DNA of 64,000 bases from NCBI RefSeq assembly GCF_014058705.1, contig NZ_CP059692.1, forward strand, positions 62,001 through 126,000, in the 5' to 3' direction. The notes below the pieces were generated by a model. That model was not told the origin of the DNA. It made no database searches and saw nothing but the letters and a program-made list of their open reading frames with translations. A program made the position numbers and the translations under genes. Below, in pieces: positions 18,755 through 28,724 of the stretch. The number at the start of each line of letters is the position of its first letter. The first letter of the stretch is position 1. The DNA is from Aureimonas mangrovi (GTDB taxonomy: Bacteria > Pseudomonadota > Alphaproteobacteria > Rhizobiales > Rhizobiaceae).

Positions 18755-21700
18755 GCGGGCTCCTCATCTCGGCCGGCACCAAGGCCGCGCAGGCGCTCGC
18801 CTCCGATCCCTCGCGCTCGGTCTTCGTCGCGGCCAATGCCGGCTCCGGCAAGACGTTCGTGCTCGCGCGCCGGGTCGTGCGGCTGCTCATCGCGGGCACC
18901 GCGCCGAGCCGCATCCTGTGCCTCACCTACACCAAGGCCGCCGCCGCCGAGATGCAGGGCCGCATCTTCGCGCTTCTGGCCGAATGGACGCGTCTGTCGG
19001 ACGAGGCCCTGGCCGGGCGCCTCGCCGAACTCGGCGGCGAGGATACGAGCACCGCCGACCTCGCCCGCGCGCGCCGCCTCTTCGCCACCGCGCTGGAGAC
19101 GCCGGGCGGCCTGAAGATCCAGACGATCCACGCCTTCTGCGAATCGCTCCTGCACCTCTTCCCGCTGGAAGCGCAGGTTCCGGCCCATTTCACCGTGATG
19201 GACGACGCCGAGAGCGCGCTCCTCCTCGCCGAGGCCCGCCGCCGCTTCATCGTGGCGGCCGATGCCGGCGCCGAGGGCGACGAGGCGCTGGCCGAGAGCT
19301 TCGCCGAGGCGCTGACGCTCGGCGGCGAGAAGGGCCTCGACGACCTCCTCGCCGAGATCGTCCAGCGGCGGGACGCGATCGGCGCGCATATGGCGTCCGT
19401 GGGCGGCGTCGAGGGCGCCGTCTCGGCCCTCGCCCGCGCGCTGGGCCTCGACCCGCGCGCCGACGAGGACGGCGTCGTCGCCGCCGCGATCGACCCGCCG
19501 GGCTTCGACGACGATTTCCGCGAGAGGCTGGCCGAGGCGCTTCAGCGCTCCAGCGCCGTGACCGACGGCAAGCTCGCCGCCAAGCTCGCCGCCGTCGAGG
19601 CGGCAACGGGCATGCCGGAGCGATTCGACGCGCTGCGCGCGATCTGCCTGAAATCAGATGGCGGGCGCTACAAGTCGACGAGCGTCGCGACCAAGAGCGT
19701 CGCCTCGCAGTTCGACGACTTCGCCGAGCGACTGGAGGAACTGGCCGACTTCGTCGAGGAGACGTCCGAACGCCTCGCCACCGTGCGCCTGTTCCGCGCA
19801 AGCCGCGCCGCGCTCGTCATCGCCGAGCGGCTGGAGCGCGACTACACCCTCCTCAAGCGCGCGCGCGCCCGGCTCGACTTCGAGGATCTCATCGTGCGCG
19901 CGGCCGACCTTCTGACGCGCGCCGAGGCTTCGGCCTGGGTGCACTACAAGCTCGACCAGGGCATCGACCACGTCCTCGTCGACGAGGCGCAGGACACCAG
20001 CGCGCGCCAGTGGCAGGTGGTGCGCTCGCTGGTCGAGGAGTTCTTCGAGGGCGAGCCTGAGCGCGTCCGAACCGTCTTCGCCGTCGGCGACGAGAAGCAG
20101 TCCATCTATTCCTTCCAGGGCGCTTCGCCCGCGATGTTCGCGGATGAGCGCCGCCGCATGGAGGCGCGCGCGACGGCCGTCGGCGCGCCCTTCTCGCGCG
20201 TCGCCCTGCAGCAGTCCTTCCGCTCCTCGGCCGACATCCTGCGCGCCGTCGACGGCGCGTTCGAGACCGAGGACGACCGGCGCGGCCTCTCGGCCGAGGG
20301 CGAAAAGCCCGTCCACGAAACGGCGCGCGGTCAGGCGCCGGGCCTCGTCGAGATCTGGCCGCCCTACGAGAAGGAGGCGGTGCCTCAGAGCGACGACTGG
20401 CTGACGCCGATCGACGAGGAGCCCCGCTCCTCGCCGCTGGTGCGCCTCGCGACCCGCATCGCCGGGACGATCGAGGACTGGATCGGCACCGCAATCGAAC
20501 ATCGCGGTGAGACGCGTGCGCTCCATGCCGGCGACGTCATCGTTCTGGTGCGCAAGCGCTCAGCCTTCGTCGGCGCCATGAGCGCCGCGCTGCGCGAGCG
20601 CGGCATCGCGGTGGCGGGCGCCGACCGCCTCGTCCTGACCGACCACATCGCCGTGCAGGATCTCGTCGCGCTCGGCCGCGTCCTCGCCAATGCCGAGGAC
20701 GAACTGTCGCTCGCCGCCGTCCTGAAGAGCCCGCTCTTCGGTTTCTCCGACGACGAGCTGATGGCGCTTGCCTTGACGCGCCAGCCGCGCGGAGCCGAGG
20801 CGCTGCGCCTTGCCCTGTCGCGCTTTGCCGAACCCGGAGCCGCCGCACGCCTGCCCGCCTCTATGGCCGATCGGGAGAGCCTCGCCGAGCGCCTCGGCGC
20901 CGCGCATTCGCGCATCGAGGCGCTGCGGGCGCGCGCCGGCTTTGCGGGCGTCTTCGACCTCTACGCCCGCATCCTCGGCCCGGAGGGCGGACGGGCGCGC
21001 CTCACCGCACGGCTCGGCCGTGACGCGGGCGAGGTGATCGACGCCTTCCTCGATCTCGCCCTCGCCTTCGAGGCGGAGGGTGGCGCCGATCTCGATGCCT
21101 TCCTCGCGAATCTCGACGCCGCCCCGCCGACAATCAAGCGCGAGACGGGCCGCGCCGGCGGAGAAGTGCGGATCATGACCGCGCACGCGGCCAAGGGCCT
21201 CGAAGCGCCCGCCGTCTTTCTCGTCGATCCGGGCTCGGCGCCCTTCGTCCATTCGCACGGCGCCCGGCTCGTCGCCTTCGCCGACATGCCCGGCCTGCCA
21301 CCGCTGTCACCGCCCGGTTTTCTCTGGTGCCCGACCAAGGCTCTTGCCAATGCCGATGTCGAACGCCTGCGCGAGGCCGAGCAGGCGCGCGCCGAGGAGG
21401 AGTATCGCCGGCTTCTCTATGTCGGCATGACGCGCGCCGCCGATCGGCTGGTCGTATGCGGCCATGCGGGCGTGCGCGGGGCGCATGAGAAAAGCTGGCT
21501 TTCGCGTGTCCAGGCGAGCCTCGAAGGCCGCTGCGAGCGCATAACGGCACCGGACGGTTCGCTGACGGCCCTGCGCTGGGGGAGCGCCGATTTTGCCCGC
21601 GCGCCGTCCGAAGCGCCGAAGGAAGGCGAGCGACCAGTCCGCGCCATCGACCTTTCGAAGCTCGCGCCCGAACCGCTGCCACCGCGCCCGCTCGTGCCGT

Positions 21701-22341
21701 CCGATCCGACGGGGGCGTTGCGCGTCGCCAAGGAGGAAGAGCAGGCCGCCGGCTCGCCTGTCGCCGCATCGCCTGGCGCGACCGCTGTCCCGTCCGCCGC
21801 CATCGCGCGCGGCATCGCCATCCACAAGCTCCTGCAGGTGCTGCCGGACATGGCACCCGACGAGCGCGAGGCAGCCGCCCGGCGCTACCTCGCGCTTTCG
21901 GAGATCACCGAGGCGCCCGCGCGCGAGGCGATGCTCGCTTCGGCGCTGGCCGTTCTGGACGATGCACGCTTTGCGCCGCTCTTTGCGCCCGGCAGCCGAG
22001 CCGAGGTCGGCGTGCGCGGCACGGTGACGGTCGCCGGACGGCCCTATCCGGTTTCGGGCACGATCGACCGGCTCGCGGTATCGGCGGAGAGTGTGCTCCT
22101 CGTCGACTACAAGACCAACCGGCCGCCCGCGAGGAGCGCGGCGGATCTGCCGGCCGCATATGTCCTGCAGCTCGCGCTCTATCGTGCGCTTCTCGCCCCC
22201 CTCTATCCGGGCCGCGAGATTCGCGCGGCGCTCCTCTACACGGAGGCTCCCGCGCTGATCGAGCCGGGCGAGGCCGCCCTGGATGCCTCGCTCGAAGGGC
22301 TCGCCTTGCGGCGGGCTGGAGACGACGCGCGCGCGTCTTGA
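18751..22341 (+). CDS. addA: Double-strand break repair helicase AddA
   Basis: A 1196-residue UvrD/Rep-family helicase-nuclease. Visible motifs: I ANAGSGKTFVLARRVV, Ia LCLTYTKAAAAEM, II LVDEAQDTSARQW, III VGDEKQSIYSFQGA, later RIMTAHAAKGLEAPAVFL and LLYVGMTRAADRLVV. A C-terminal RecB-like nuclease holds LLVDYKTNRPP. It partners AddB to unwind and resect DNA ends for RecA loading. The start is fixed by the 4-nt overlap with addB; frame similarity begins exactly at MSGLLISAGTKAAQALASDP. trxA follows 120 bp downstream. Confidence 0.96.
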   Translation: MSGLLISAGTKAAQALASDPSRSVFVAANAGSGKTFVLARRVVRLLIAGTAPSRILCLTYTKAAAAEMQGRIFALLAEWTRLSDEALAGRLAELGGEDTSTADLARARRLFATALETPGGLKIQTIHAFCESLLHLFPLEAQVPAHFTVMDDAESALLLAEARRRFIVAADAGAEGDEALAESFAEALTLGGEKGLDDLLAEIVQRRDAIGAHMASVGGVEGAVSALARALGLDPRADEDGVVAAAIDPPGFDDDFRERLAEALQRSSAVTDGKLAAKLAAVEAATGMPERFDALRAICLKSDGGRYKSTSVATKSVASQFDDFAERLEELADFVEETSERLATVRLFRASRAALVIAERLERDYTLLKRARARLDFEDLIVRAADLLTRAEASAWVHYKLDQGIDHVLVDEAQDTSARQWQVVRSLVEEFFEGEPERVRTVFAVGDEKQSIYSFQGASPAMFADERRRMEARATAVGAPFSRVALQQSFRSSADILRAVDGAFETEDDRRGLSAEGEKPVHETARGQAPGLVEIWPPYEKEAVPQSDDWLTPIDEEPRSSPLVRLATRIAGTIEDWIGTAIEHRGETRALHAGDVIVLVRKRSAFVGAMSAALRERGIAVAGADRLVLTDHIAVQDLVALGRVLANAEDELSLAAVLKSPLFGFSDDELMALALTRQPRGAEALRLALSRFAEPGAAARLPASMADRESLAERLGAAHSRIEALRARAGFAGVFDLYARILGPEGGRARLTARLGRDAGEVIDAFLDLALAFEAEGGADLDAFLANLDAAPPTIKRETGRAGGEVRIMTAHAAKGLEAPAVFLVDPGSAPFVHSHGARLVAFADMPGLPPLSPPGFLWCPTKALANADVERLREAEQARAEEEYRRLLYVGMTRAADRLVVCGHAGVRGAHEKSWLSRVQASLEGRCERITAPDGSLTALRWGSADFARAPSEAPKEGERPVRAIDLSKLAPEPLPPRPLVPSDPTGALRVAKEEEQAAGSPVAASPGATAVPSAAIARGIAIHKLLQVLPDMAPDEREAAARRYLALSEITEAPAREAMLASALAVLDDARFAPLFAPGSRAEVGVRGTVTVAGRPYPVSGTIDRLAVSAESVLLVDYKTNRPPARSAADLPAAYVLQLALYRALLAPLYPGREIRAALLYTEAPALIEPGEAALDASLEGLALRRAGDDARAS

Positions 22342-22461
22342 AGTCGGTCGCCCGCGCTTCTACCTTCGAGCCAACGGGGCCGGAACAGTCCGGCCCGTGC
22401 GCCCCGGCGCGATCGCGAAGAACGCGGCGCTTCCAAGGGGCTTCAACGGAGCCTTCGTCCC

Positions 22462-22785
22462 ATGAGCACCAAGAAGATCGACAAGAGCAATTTCGAATCC
22501 GACGTCCTGAACGCGTCGAACCCGGTGGTCGTCGACTTCTGGGCCGAGTGGTGCGGCCCCTGCAAGATGATCGCGCCGAGCCTGGAGGAAATCTCGCAGG
22601 AGATGCCGAACGTCGACGTGGTGAAGATCAACATCGACGAAAACCCGGACCTCGCCGCCCAGTTCGGCGTGCGCTCGATCCCGACGCTCATGCTGTTCAA
22701 GGACGGCCAGCAGGCCTCCGTGCAGGTCGGCGCGGCGCCGAAGTCCAAGCTCGTCTCGTGGATCAACGAGAACACCGGCGCCTGA
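22462..22785 (+). CDS. trxA: Thioredoxin
   Basis: A 107-residue cytoplasmic thioredoxin with the active site [11 protein letters not shown] (C31/C34) and the conserved cis-proline segment [10 protein letters not shown]. General dithiol reductant for ribonucleotide reductase, Msr enzymes and peroxiredoxins. It starts at 22462 ([16 protein letters not shown]), the normal family length. The addA-trxA order is standard in Hyphomicrobiales; transcription ends at a hairpin shared with convergent folC. Confidence 0.97.
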   Translation: MSTKKIDKSNFESDVLNASNPVVVDFWAEWCGPCKMIAPSLEEISQEMPNVDVVKINIDENPDLAAQFGVRSIPTLMLFKDGQQASVQVGAAPKSKLVSWINENTGA

Positions 22786-22807
22786 TCCCGGCAGCCTGAA
22801 CCCGTGA

Positions 22808-22840
22808 AAGGCCCGGACGGTGACGTCCGGGCCTTTTCTT
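22808..22840. terminator. Bidirectional terminator between trxA and folC
   Basis: AAGGCCCGGAC (22808-22818) pairs with GTCCGGGCCTT (22825-22835) and is followed by TTCTT on plus, with AAA on the other side. It serves the convergent trxA (+) and folC (-). Confidence 0.85.
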
Positions 22841-24206
22841 ATTCAGGGGCGAGATCGCTCTCGGCCAGCACTTCGCCGACGAGGTAGAGCGATCCGCAGA
22901 TCAGGAAGCGCGGCGCCGGCTCGCTCCGCCAGCCGGTCGACACGAGGCGGATGGCCTCCGCTACCGAATCGCAGGGCTCGGCGTCGAGCCCCGCCTCGAT
23001 CGCGGCGTCGGCCAGATCGTCCGGCGACATGCCGGCATTCGAGGATGCGATCGGCACAGTGAAGACACGCCGTGCCATGCCCGCGAAGGCCTCGAAGAAG
23101 CCGACCGGCTCCTTGGTCGAGAGCATGCCGGAAATCAGGAAGAGCGGCCGCTGGACGCGGTCCTCCATGTCGGCAATCGCCTCGGCGACGACGACGCCCG
23201 CGCCGGGATTGTGGCCGCCGTCGATCCAGATCTCGGAGCCGGGCGCGGCGAGCGCGTGCAGCGCGCCGCTCGTCAGCCCCTGCAGACGGCCCGGCCAGCG
23301 CGCCGTCTGGAGCCCCGTCTCGACTGCGTCAGGCGAGGGATCGAAGCCGGCCGCGCGCAAGGTCGCGATGGCGAGCGCCGCATTGGCGATCTGGTGTCTT
23401 CCGGGCAGCTTGGGCAACGGGAGATCGAGGAGGCCGCGATCGTCCTGATACACGAAGCGCCCGTGCTCCTCGAAGGCGAAGAAGTCCTCGCCGAAGACCG
23501 TCGCCGGCGCGCCGACGCGTTGGGCGTTCGTGCGCAGCACATCCAGCGCGACAGCTTCGCTCTGCGCGCCGATGACGGCCGGCGCGCCCCGCTTGAAGAT
23601 GCCGGCCTTCTCGGCCGCGATCAGTTCCACCCGGTCGCCCAGATAGGATTGATGGTCGAGCGAGATAGCGCTCACGGCGGTGGCGACCGGTGCCTCCACG
23701 ACGTTCGTCGCATCGAAGCGCCCGCCGAGTCCGACCTCGAGCAGCACCGCTTCGGCCGGGTTCTCCGAAAACAGGAGGAAGGCAACCGCCGTGAGAATCT
23801 CGAAGACCGTGATCGGCTCCTCGCCGGCCGCGCGCGCCGCGCGCTCCACGGCTTCGACCAGCATCGCGTCCTCGACGAGCCGCCCGCCGCCCGTATGGGC
23901 CAGCCGGTAGCGCTCGTGCCAGCGCACGAGATGCGGGGAGGTGTGGACGTGGACGCCCGTTCCCGCAGCTTCGAGGATCGCGCGAGAGAAGGCGACGACC
24001 GAGCCCTTGCCGTTCGTGCCCGCAACATGGACCAGCGGCGGCAGGCGCTTCTGCGGCTCGCCGAGCGCCGTCAGAACGCGCCGGATCCGGTCGAGCGCGA
24101 GGTCGAAGCCCTTCGGATGGCGTGCCATCAGGGCCTCGATGGCGGCGTCGGCCGAACCGGCGACGCTCACCGGACGCGGCGTTCCGGGAAAGGGCGCGCC
24201 GGCCAA
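22839..24206 (-). CDS. folC: Bifunctional dihydrofolate synthase / folylpolyglutamate synthase
   Basis: A 455-residue Mur-ligase-fold enzyme that adds glutamate to dihydropteroate and then to folates. The ATP P-loop is HVAGTNGKGSVVAF, the folate-loop segment HTSPHLVRWHERY, and LLEVGLGGRFDATNV and ISLDHQSYLGD are family signatures. The ATG at 24206 lies 4 bp after the accD stop, so the two are coupled; the same order occurs in relatives. No sign of truncation. Confidence 0.95.
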   Translation of the reverse strand: MAGAPFPGTPRPVSVAGSADAAIEALMARHPKGFDLALDRIRRVLTALGEPQKRLPPLVHVAGTNGKGSVVAFSRAILEAAGTGVHVHTSPHLVRWHERYRLAHTGGGRLVEDAMLVEAVERAARAAGEEPITVFEILTAVAFLLFSENPAEAVLLEVGLGGRFDATNVVEAPVATAVSAISLDHQSYLGDRVELIAAEKAGIFKRGAPAVIGAQSEAVALDVLRTNAQRVGAPATVFGEDFFAFEEHGRFVYQDDRGLLDLPLPKLPGRHQIANAALAIATLRAAGFDPSPDAVETGLQTARWPGRLQGLTSGALHALAAPGSEIWIDGGHNPGAGVVVAEAIADMEDRVQRPLFLISGMLSTKEPVGFFEAFAGMARRVFTVPIASSNAGMSPDDLADAAIEAGLDAEPCDSVAEAIRLVSTGWRSEPAPRFLICGSLYLVGEVLAESDLAPE

Positions 24207-24210
24207 GGGC

Positions 24211-25110
24211 TCAGGCCGCCTCGCCGGCGGGCTCCGGCTCGGCCGGCGCGGTGTCGTTGGCGGGGGCGCGCGTCAGCACCTTGAGGAGCCGCGCGATGGT
24301 GCCCTTCAGCTCGTGGCGGTGGACGACCATGTCGACCATGCCGTGATCCATCAGATATTCCGAGCGCTGGAAGCCTTCCGGCAGCTTCTCGCGGATCGTC
24401 TGCTCGATGACGCGCGCGCCTGCAAAGCCGATCAACGCGCCGGGCTCTGCGATGTGGACATCGCCCAGCATGGCATAGGACGCCGTCACGCCGCCCGTCG
24501 TCGGGTTGGTGAGGACGACGATGTAGGGAAGGCCCGCATCCTTCACCTCCTCAACCGCGACGGTGGTGCGCGGAAGCTGCATGAGCGACAGGATGCCCTC
24601 CTGCATGCGCGCACCGCCCGAGCCCGCGAAGAGGACGAGCGGGCGGTGGAGCTCGACCGCCTTCTCTGCGGCCGTGACGATCGCCTCGCCCGCGGCCATG
24701 CCGAGCGACCCGCCCATGAAGGCGAAGTCCTGCACGGCGGCGACGATGGGCAGCGCCTCGATCTCGCCAGTCGCCACCAGCACCGAGTCCTCCATCGAGG
24801 TCTTGGAGCGGTACTCCTTCAGGCGGTCGACATAGCGCTTGGAATCGCGGAACTTCAGCGGATCGATGGGCACCTTCGGCAGGTCCACCAGCGCGTACTG
24901 CCCGCCGTCGAAGAAGGTCGCGAGACGATCGCGCGCGCCGATCTTCATGTGGACGCCGGACGAGGGCACCACCCACTGGTTGGCCTCGAGGTCCTTGTGG
25001 AAGACCATCTCGCCGGTCTCGGGATCCTTGATCCAGAGGTTTTCCGGCACTTCGCGCGGGCCGAGAAGGCTCGTGAGCTTGGGCCGCACGTAATTGGTGA
25101 TCCAGTTCAC
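24211..25110 (-). CDS. accD: Acetyl-CoA carboxylase carboxyltransferase subunit beta (zinc ribbon without cysteines)
   Basis: A 299-residue AccD, partner of AccA in transferring carboxyl from biotin to acetyl-CoA, the first step of fatty-acid synthesis. The crotonase-like core is intact ([46 protein letters not shown]). The N-terminal zinc ribbon keeps its framework but lacks all four cysteines: [10 protein letters not shown] has D29 and T32, and WVVPSSGVH has V48 and S51. GTG at 25110, with GAGGAG upstream, gives the standard [12 protein letters not shown] start. It lies between trpA and folC. Confidence 0.95.
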   Translation of the reverse strand: MNWITNYVRPKLTSLLGPREVPENLWIKDPETGEMVFHKDLEANQWVVPSSGVHMKIGARDRLATFFDGGQYALVDLPKVPIDPLKFRDSKRYVDRLKEYRSKTSMEDSVLVATGEIEALPIVAAVQDFAFMGGSLGMAAGEAIVTAAEKAVELHRPLVLFAGSGGARMQEGILSLMQLPRTTVAVEEVKDAGLPYIVVLTNPTTGGVTASYAMLGDVHIAEPGALIGFAGARVIEQTIREKLPEGFQRSEYLMDHGMVDMVVHRHELKGTIARLLKVLTRAPANDTAPAEPEPAGEAA

Positions 25111-25178
25111 GAAGCCTGGCTCCTCGATGGTTCGATGTTGGTGCGCACGTCGTGCATCCCCGTCACATGGACCGGCTA

Positions 25179-26012
25179 TCAGGCATCCGCAAGGCGGCTT
25201 GCGCGAACGCCGGCCGCAAGATCGCGCACGACGGACAGGATCGCGTTCGGCGTGCCGGGCGCGGCGCGCCCGTCGACGAGCGAGTCCTCGATGGCGCCGA
25301 CGAGCGCGGACCCGACGACGACGCCCTCGGCATGGCGGCCGAGCGCGCGCGCCTGCTCGGCCGTGCGAACGCCGAACCCGATGCATACGGGGAGGTCTGT
25401 CTTGTCCTTGATGCGAGCGACGGCGGCGCTGACCTTGCCCGCATCCGGCGCGGCGGTGCCCGTGATGCCGGTGATGGAGACGTAGTAGACGAAGCCCGAC
25501 GTGTTCCTAAGGACGGCAGGCAGCCGCTTCTCGTCCGTGGTGGGCGTCGCGAGGCGGATGAAGTTCAGCCCGGCCTCAACGGCCGGCAGGCAGAGCTCGT
25601 CATCCATCTCGGGTGGCAGGTCGACGACGATCAGCCCGTCCACGCCGTTCTCGCGCGCGTCCGCGACGAAGCGATCGACGCCGTAGATGTAGATCGGGTT
25701 GAAATAGCCCATCAGGATGACGGGCGTCTTCGCGTCGCCCTCGCGGAAGCGCTTCACGGTGGCAAGGGTCTTCGTCAGCGTCTCGCCAGCCTGCAGGGCG
25801 CGACGTCCGGCCTTCTGGACGGCGGGGCCGTCGGCCATCGGGTCGGAGAAGGGCATGCCGAGTTCGATCAGGTCCGCGCCCGCTTCCGGCAGTGCCTTCA
25901 TGATCTCGAAGGCCGTCTCGCCGTCCGGGTCGCCCGCCATCAGGAAGGTGACGAGCGCGGGCCGTCCCTCGGCCTTCAAGCTCGCGAAGCGATCTTCGAT
26001 GCGGGTGGTCAT
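25179..26012 (-). CDS. trpA: Tryptophan synthase alpha subunit
   Basis: A 277-residue TIM barrel that cleaves indole-3-glycerol phosphate to indole and passes it to TrpB through the intersubunit tunnel. Catalytic E50 is in [13 protein letters not shown] and D61 follows (MADG); the phosphate-binding [13 protein letters not shown] is present. The ATG at 26012 gives the family start [19 protein letters not shown]. It normally follows trpB directly; here a toxin-antitoxin pair lies between them, so trpA may depend partly on read-through or on its own promoter in the 128 bp upstream. Confidence 0.95.
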   Translation of the reverse strand: MTTRIEDRFASLKAEGRPALVTFLMAGDPDGETAFEIMKALPEAGADLIELGMPFSDPMADGPAVQKAGRRALQAGETLTKTLATVKRFREGDAKTPVILMGYFNPIYIYGVDRFVADARENGVDGLIVVDLPPEMDDELCLPAVEAGLNFIRLATPTTDEKRLPAVLRNTSGFVYYVSITGITGTAAPDAGKVSAAVARIKDKTDLPVCIGFGVRTAEQARALGRHAEGVVVGSALVGAIEDSLVDGRAAPGTPNAILSVVRDLAAGVRASRLADA

Positions 26013-26140
26013 GTCGGTCGTGCCTTCCGGGTGTCGTGCGGGGCGGATGCCCTCATGGCCATGCGCGGGGCCGGGCGTGCGCGAAAGCCATCGGCGAGCG
26101 ATACAGGCCCGCGCCGCCGGCCTCAAGTCACGCGCGCCGC

Positions 26141-26419
26141 TCAATCTTCGCGCAGCGCCCTTTCGTCGATCACGCGCATGATTTCGATGCGATCCTCGCG
26201 CAGTCTACAGAGGATCGCGAAAGGTGTCCGCGGGATCGAGAACTCGCGGACGTCGCCGAAGGGCGTCGGGTGGCCGATGTGCGGCATCGTCTCGAGGGCC
26301 TGAAGCGCCTTCCTGTAGTGGTCGCCTGCGCGGCGCGCGCCGTCGCGGAATATCTCCTCGTAGTAGCGCCTGAACCAGCAAAGATCGCGGACGGCACCGG
26401 GAAGAAAGACGACCTTCAA
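26141..26419 (-). CDS. RelE/ParE-family toxin
   Basis: A 92-residue small basic protein of the RelE/ParE superfamily: [21 protein letters not shown] at the N-terminus, [16 protein letters not shown] in the middle, and the C-terminal strand block [30 protein letters not shown]. Such toxins block gyrase (ParE) or cleave mRNA on ribosomes (RelE); I cannot tell which. It starts with TTG overlapping the antitoxin stop (TTGA), so synthesis is coupled to and limited by the antitoxin. A longer upstream frame exists but is a shadow of trpB. Confidence 0.8.
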   Translation of the reverse strand: MKVVFLPGAVRDLCWFRRYYEEIFRDGARRAGDHYRKALQALETMPHIGHPTPFGDVREFSIPRTPFAILCRLREDRIEIMRVIDERALRED

Positions 26420-26694
26420 CTGGCCGTCTTGAATATGTCCGGCGCCGGTTCGGGAAGCTCGCCGGGCGTTCCCCAGGACGTGACCCAGCGATCGACCGCC
26501 TCCTTGGAGACGAAACGGCCTTCCTCCGCCTCGGCTGTCGCCTCCTCGATCGCACGGCGCTTGGCGGTGCGGAGCCGGAGATAGGCCTCGATCGCCGCCT
26601 GCGCGACGGAAGACGCCGTCGAACCGCTGAGGGAAGCCTCGCGCTCGAGGTCGCCCTTCACGTCGTCGTCGATCAGGATCGGTGCCTTGCCCAT
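26416..26694 (-). CDS. Ribbon-helix-helix antitoxin of the ParE/RelE pair
   Basis: A 92-residue acidic protein beginning MGKAPILIDDDVKGDLERE, a short beta strand followed by two predicted helices as in CopG/ParD-like ribbon-helix-helix DNA-binding antitoxins. The remaining part (about 45-92, rich in E, A and W) would wrap the toxin. It precedes the toxin and overlaps it by 4 nt, the usual order for ParDE-type modules. GGAGG precedes the ATG. A perfect 13-bp palindrome 15 bp upstream may be its autoregulatory operator. Confidence 0.75.
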   Translation of the reverse strand: MGKAPILIDDDVKGDLEREASLSGSTASSVAQAAIEAYLRLRTAKRRAIEEATAEAEEGRFVSKEAVDRWVTSWGTPGELPEPAPDIFKTAS

Positions 26695-26708
26695 GCGAAG
26701 CCTCCTGC

Positions 26709-26721
26709 GCTCGGACCGAGC
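26709..26721. promoter_or_regulatory. Palindrome upstream of the antitoxin gene
   Basis: GCTCGGACCGAGC is a perfect 6+1+6 inverted repeat in the 48-bp gap between the trpB stop and the antitoxin ATG. The position fits a ribbon-helix-helix antitoxin operator. It could also be a short hairpin after trpB, but no T run follows. Confidence 0.45.
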
Positions 26722-26742
26722 TTAGCCGAAACGCGTGTCCGC

Positions 26743-27963
26743 CTAAAGCTCCACGCCCAGATGCTTGGCCGCCGTGAAGACGTCCTTGTCGCCGCGGCCG
26801 CAGAGGTTCATCACGATGATCTGGTCGCGGTCCATCTTCGGCGCGCGCTTGATCACCTCGGCCAGCGCGTGCGCCGGCTCCAGTGCCGGGATGATGCCCT
26901 CCACGCGCGTCAGCATCTGGAAGGCGTCCAGCGCCTCGCGGTCCATGATCGGTACGTATTCGACGCGGCCCTGGTCCTTCAGCCAGGAATGCTCCGGCCC
27001 GATGCCGGGATAGTCGAGGCCGGCCGAGATCGAATGGCCTTCCTTGATCTGCCCGTCGCCGTCCTGAAGGAGGTAGGTGCGGTTGCCGTGCAGGACGCCC
27101 GGCGACCCGGCGGTCAGCGAGGCGCAATGCTCCTCGCCGTCGAGCCCCCTGCCGCCCGCCTCGACGCCGACGATCTTCACGTCACGGTCGTCGAGGAAGG
27201 GGTGGAACAGGCCGATGGCGTTGGAGCCGCCGCCGACGGCGGCGACCAGCATGTCCGGCAGGCGCCCTTCGGCGGCCATGATCTGCTCGCGCACCTCCTT
27301 GCCGATCACCGACTGGAACTCGCGCACGAGCTCCGGATAGGGGTGCGGGCCGGCCGCGGTGCCGATCAGGTAGTAGGTGCTGTCGACATTGGTCACCCAG
27401 TCGCGCAGCGCCTCGTTCATCGCGTCCTTGAGCGTGCCGTGGCCGGCCGTCACCGGGACGACCTCAGCGCCGAGAAGCTTCATGCGGAAGACGTTCGGCG
27501 CCTGCCGCTCGACGTCCGTCGCGCCCATGTAGACGACGCAGGGAAGACCGAAGCGCGCGCAGACCGTCGCGGTCGCGACGCCGTGCTGGCCGGCGCCCGT
27601 CTCTGCGATGATGCGCGTCTTGCCCATGCGCTTGGCCAAAAGGATCTGGCCGAGGCAGTTGTTGATCTTGTGCGAGCCGGTGTGATTCAGCTCGTCGCGT
27701 TTGAAGTAGACCTTGGCGCCGCCGAGTTCCTCGGTCAGCCGCTCGGCGAAATAGAGCGGCGAAGGCCGGCCGGTGTAATGCGTGTTGAGGTTCTCGAGCT
27801 CGGCCTTGAAGACCGCATCCGAGCGCGCCTGCGTCCACGCGTCCTGCAGGTCGAGGATCAGCGGCATCAGCGTCTCGGCGACGAAGCGGCCGCCGAACAG
27901 GCCGAAACGTCCCTCCTCGTCGGGGCCGGAACGGAAGGAGTTAGGGTTCGGGTTCTCGGTCAT
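26743..27963 (-). CDS. trpB: Tryptophan synthase beta subunit
   Basis: A 406-residue PLP enzyme condensing indole with serine. The PLP lysine is K99 in [36 protein letters not shown] and the phosphate-binding [14 protein letters not shown] are visible. The ATG at 27963 overlaps the trpF stop by 4 nt, giving coupled translation. Full length with no sign of damage despite the adjoining toxin-antitoxin insertion, which lies after its stop. Confidence 0.97.
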   Translation of the reverse strand: MTENPNPNSFRSGPDEEGRFGLFGGRFVAETLMPLILDLQDAWTQARSDAVFKAELENLNTHYTGRPSPLYFAERLTEELGGAKVYFKRDELNHTGSHKINNCLGQILLAKRMGKTRIIAETGAGQHGVATATVCARFGLPCVVYMGATDVERQAPNVFRMKLLGAEVVPVTAGHGTLKDAMNEALRDWVTNVDSTYYLIGTAAGPHPYPELVREFQSVIGKEVREQIMAAEGRLPDMLVAAVGGGSNAIGLFHPFLDDRDVKIVGVEAGGRGLDGEEHCASLTAGSPGVLHGNRTYLLQDGDGQIKEGHSISAGLDYPGIGPEHSWLKDQGRVEYVPIMDREALDAFQMLTRVEGIIPALEPAHALAEVIKRAPKMDRDQIIVMNLCGRGDKDVFTAAKHLGVEL

Positions 27964-28679
27964 GGGGCTCGCCGTTCGCTAGCTGGATCAAGGGACGCGG
28001 CATCGAGCGCGTCGAAGAACTGGTGGATGCGGCCGGCATCCTTCACGCCGGGCGCGCTTTCGACGCCGGAGGAGACGTCGAGGCCCCACGGGCGCAACCG
28101 CCGCACGGCTTCGCCGACATTCTCCGCCGACAGGCCGCCGGACAGCATGTAGTCGAGCCCGGCCGGGAGCGCGGAGAGCAGCGACCAGTCGAAGGAGACG
28201 CCGTTGCCGCCGGGCAGCGCCGCGCCCTTCGGCGCTTTGGCGTCGAGGAGAATGCGGTGCGCGACCGGCACGTAGCGCGCGATCTTCTCCAAATCGGCGG
28301 CGTCCGCCACCGAAAACGCCTTCGTGGTCTTCAGGCCGGTGCGCACGGCGATCTCTTCGACACGCTCCGGCGTCTCGGCGCCGTGGAGCTGAATGATGTG
28401 GGGACGCACCCTTTCGACAATCTGGCCGATCAGCCTGTCGTCCGCGTCCACGGTCACGACCGAGACGAGCGCGCGCTCACCGACATGGGCCGTCAGGCGT
28501 GCCATTTCCTCGAGGGAAAGATGTCTCGGGCTCCTGGCGAAATGAATGAACCCGACATCGCTCGCCCCGCGCGAGAGGGCGACGTCGATCATCGCCTCGT
28601 CGCTGAGACCGCAGATCTTCACATGCGGGCCTCTTTGCGCCGCCGCGCGATAGGCCGTCTGGTCGGTCATGTCGTTCAT
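27960..28679 (-). CDS. trpF: Phosphoribosylanthranilate isomerase
   Basis: A 239-residue TIM barrel for the Amadori rearrangement of PRA to CdRP in tryptophan synthesis. Catalytic Cys is in [12 protein letters not shown] and the Asp in the [10 protein letters not shown] strand region; [13 protein letters not shown] and [16 protein letters not shown] bind phosphate. First gene of the minus-strand trpF-trpB-(TA)-trpA-accD-folC run. ATG at 28679 or 28670; the upstream one has a weak AGCGAG. Confidence 0.94.
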   Translation of the reverse strand: MNDMTDQTAYRAAAQRGPHVKICGLSDEAMIDVALSRGASDVGFIHFARSPRHLSLEEMARLTAHVGERALVSVVTVDADDRLIGQIVERVRPHIIQLHGAETPERVEEIAVRTGLKTTKAFSVADAADLEKIARYVPVAHRILLDAKAPKGAALPGGNGVSFDWSLLSALPAGLDYMLSGGLSAENVGEAVRRLRPWGLDVSSGVESAPGVKDAGRIHQFFDALDAASLDPASERRAP

Positions 28680-28724
28680 CGCTCGCTTATCGCGCCGGGG
28701 CAGGTCTTCTGTAAAGCGAGCGCG

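Noticed and set aside
26420-27127. Long minus-strand frame running from the toxin up into trpB
   Set aside because: The upstream portion is a shadow of trpB and the antitoxin; toxin homology begins at the TTG overlapping the antitoxin stop.
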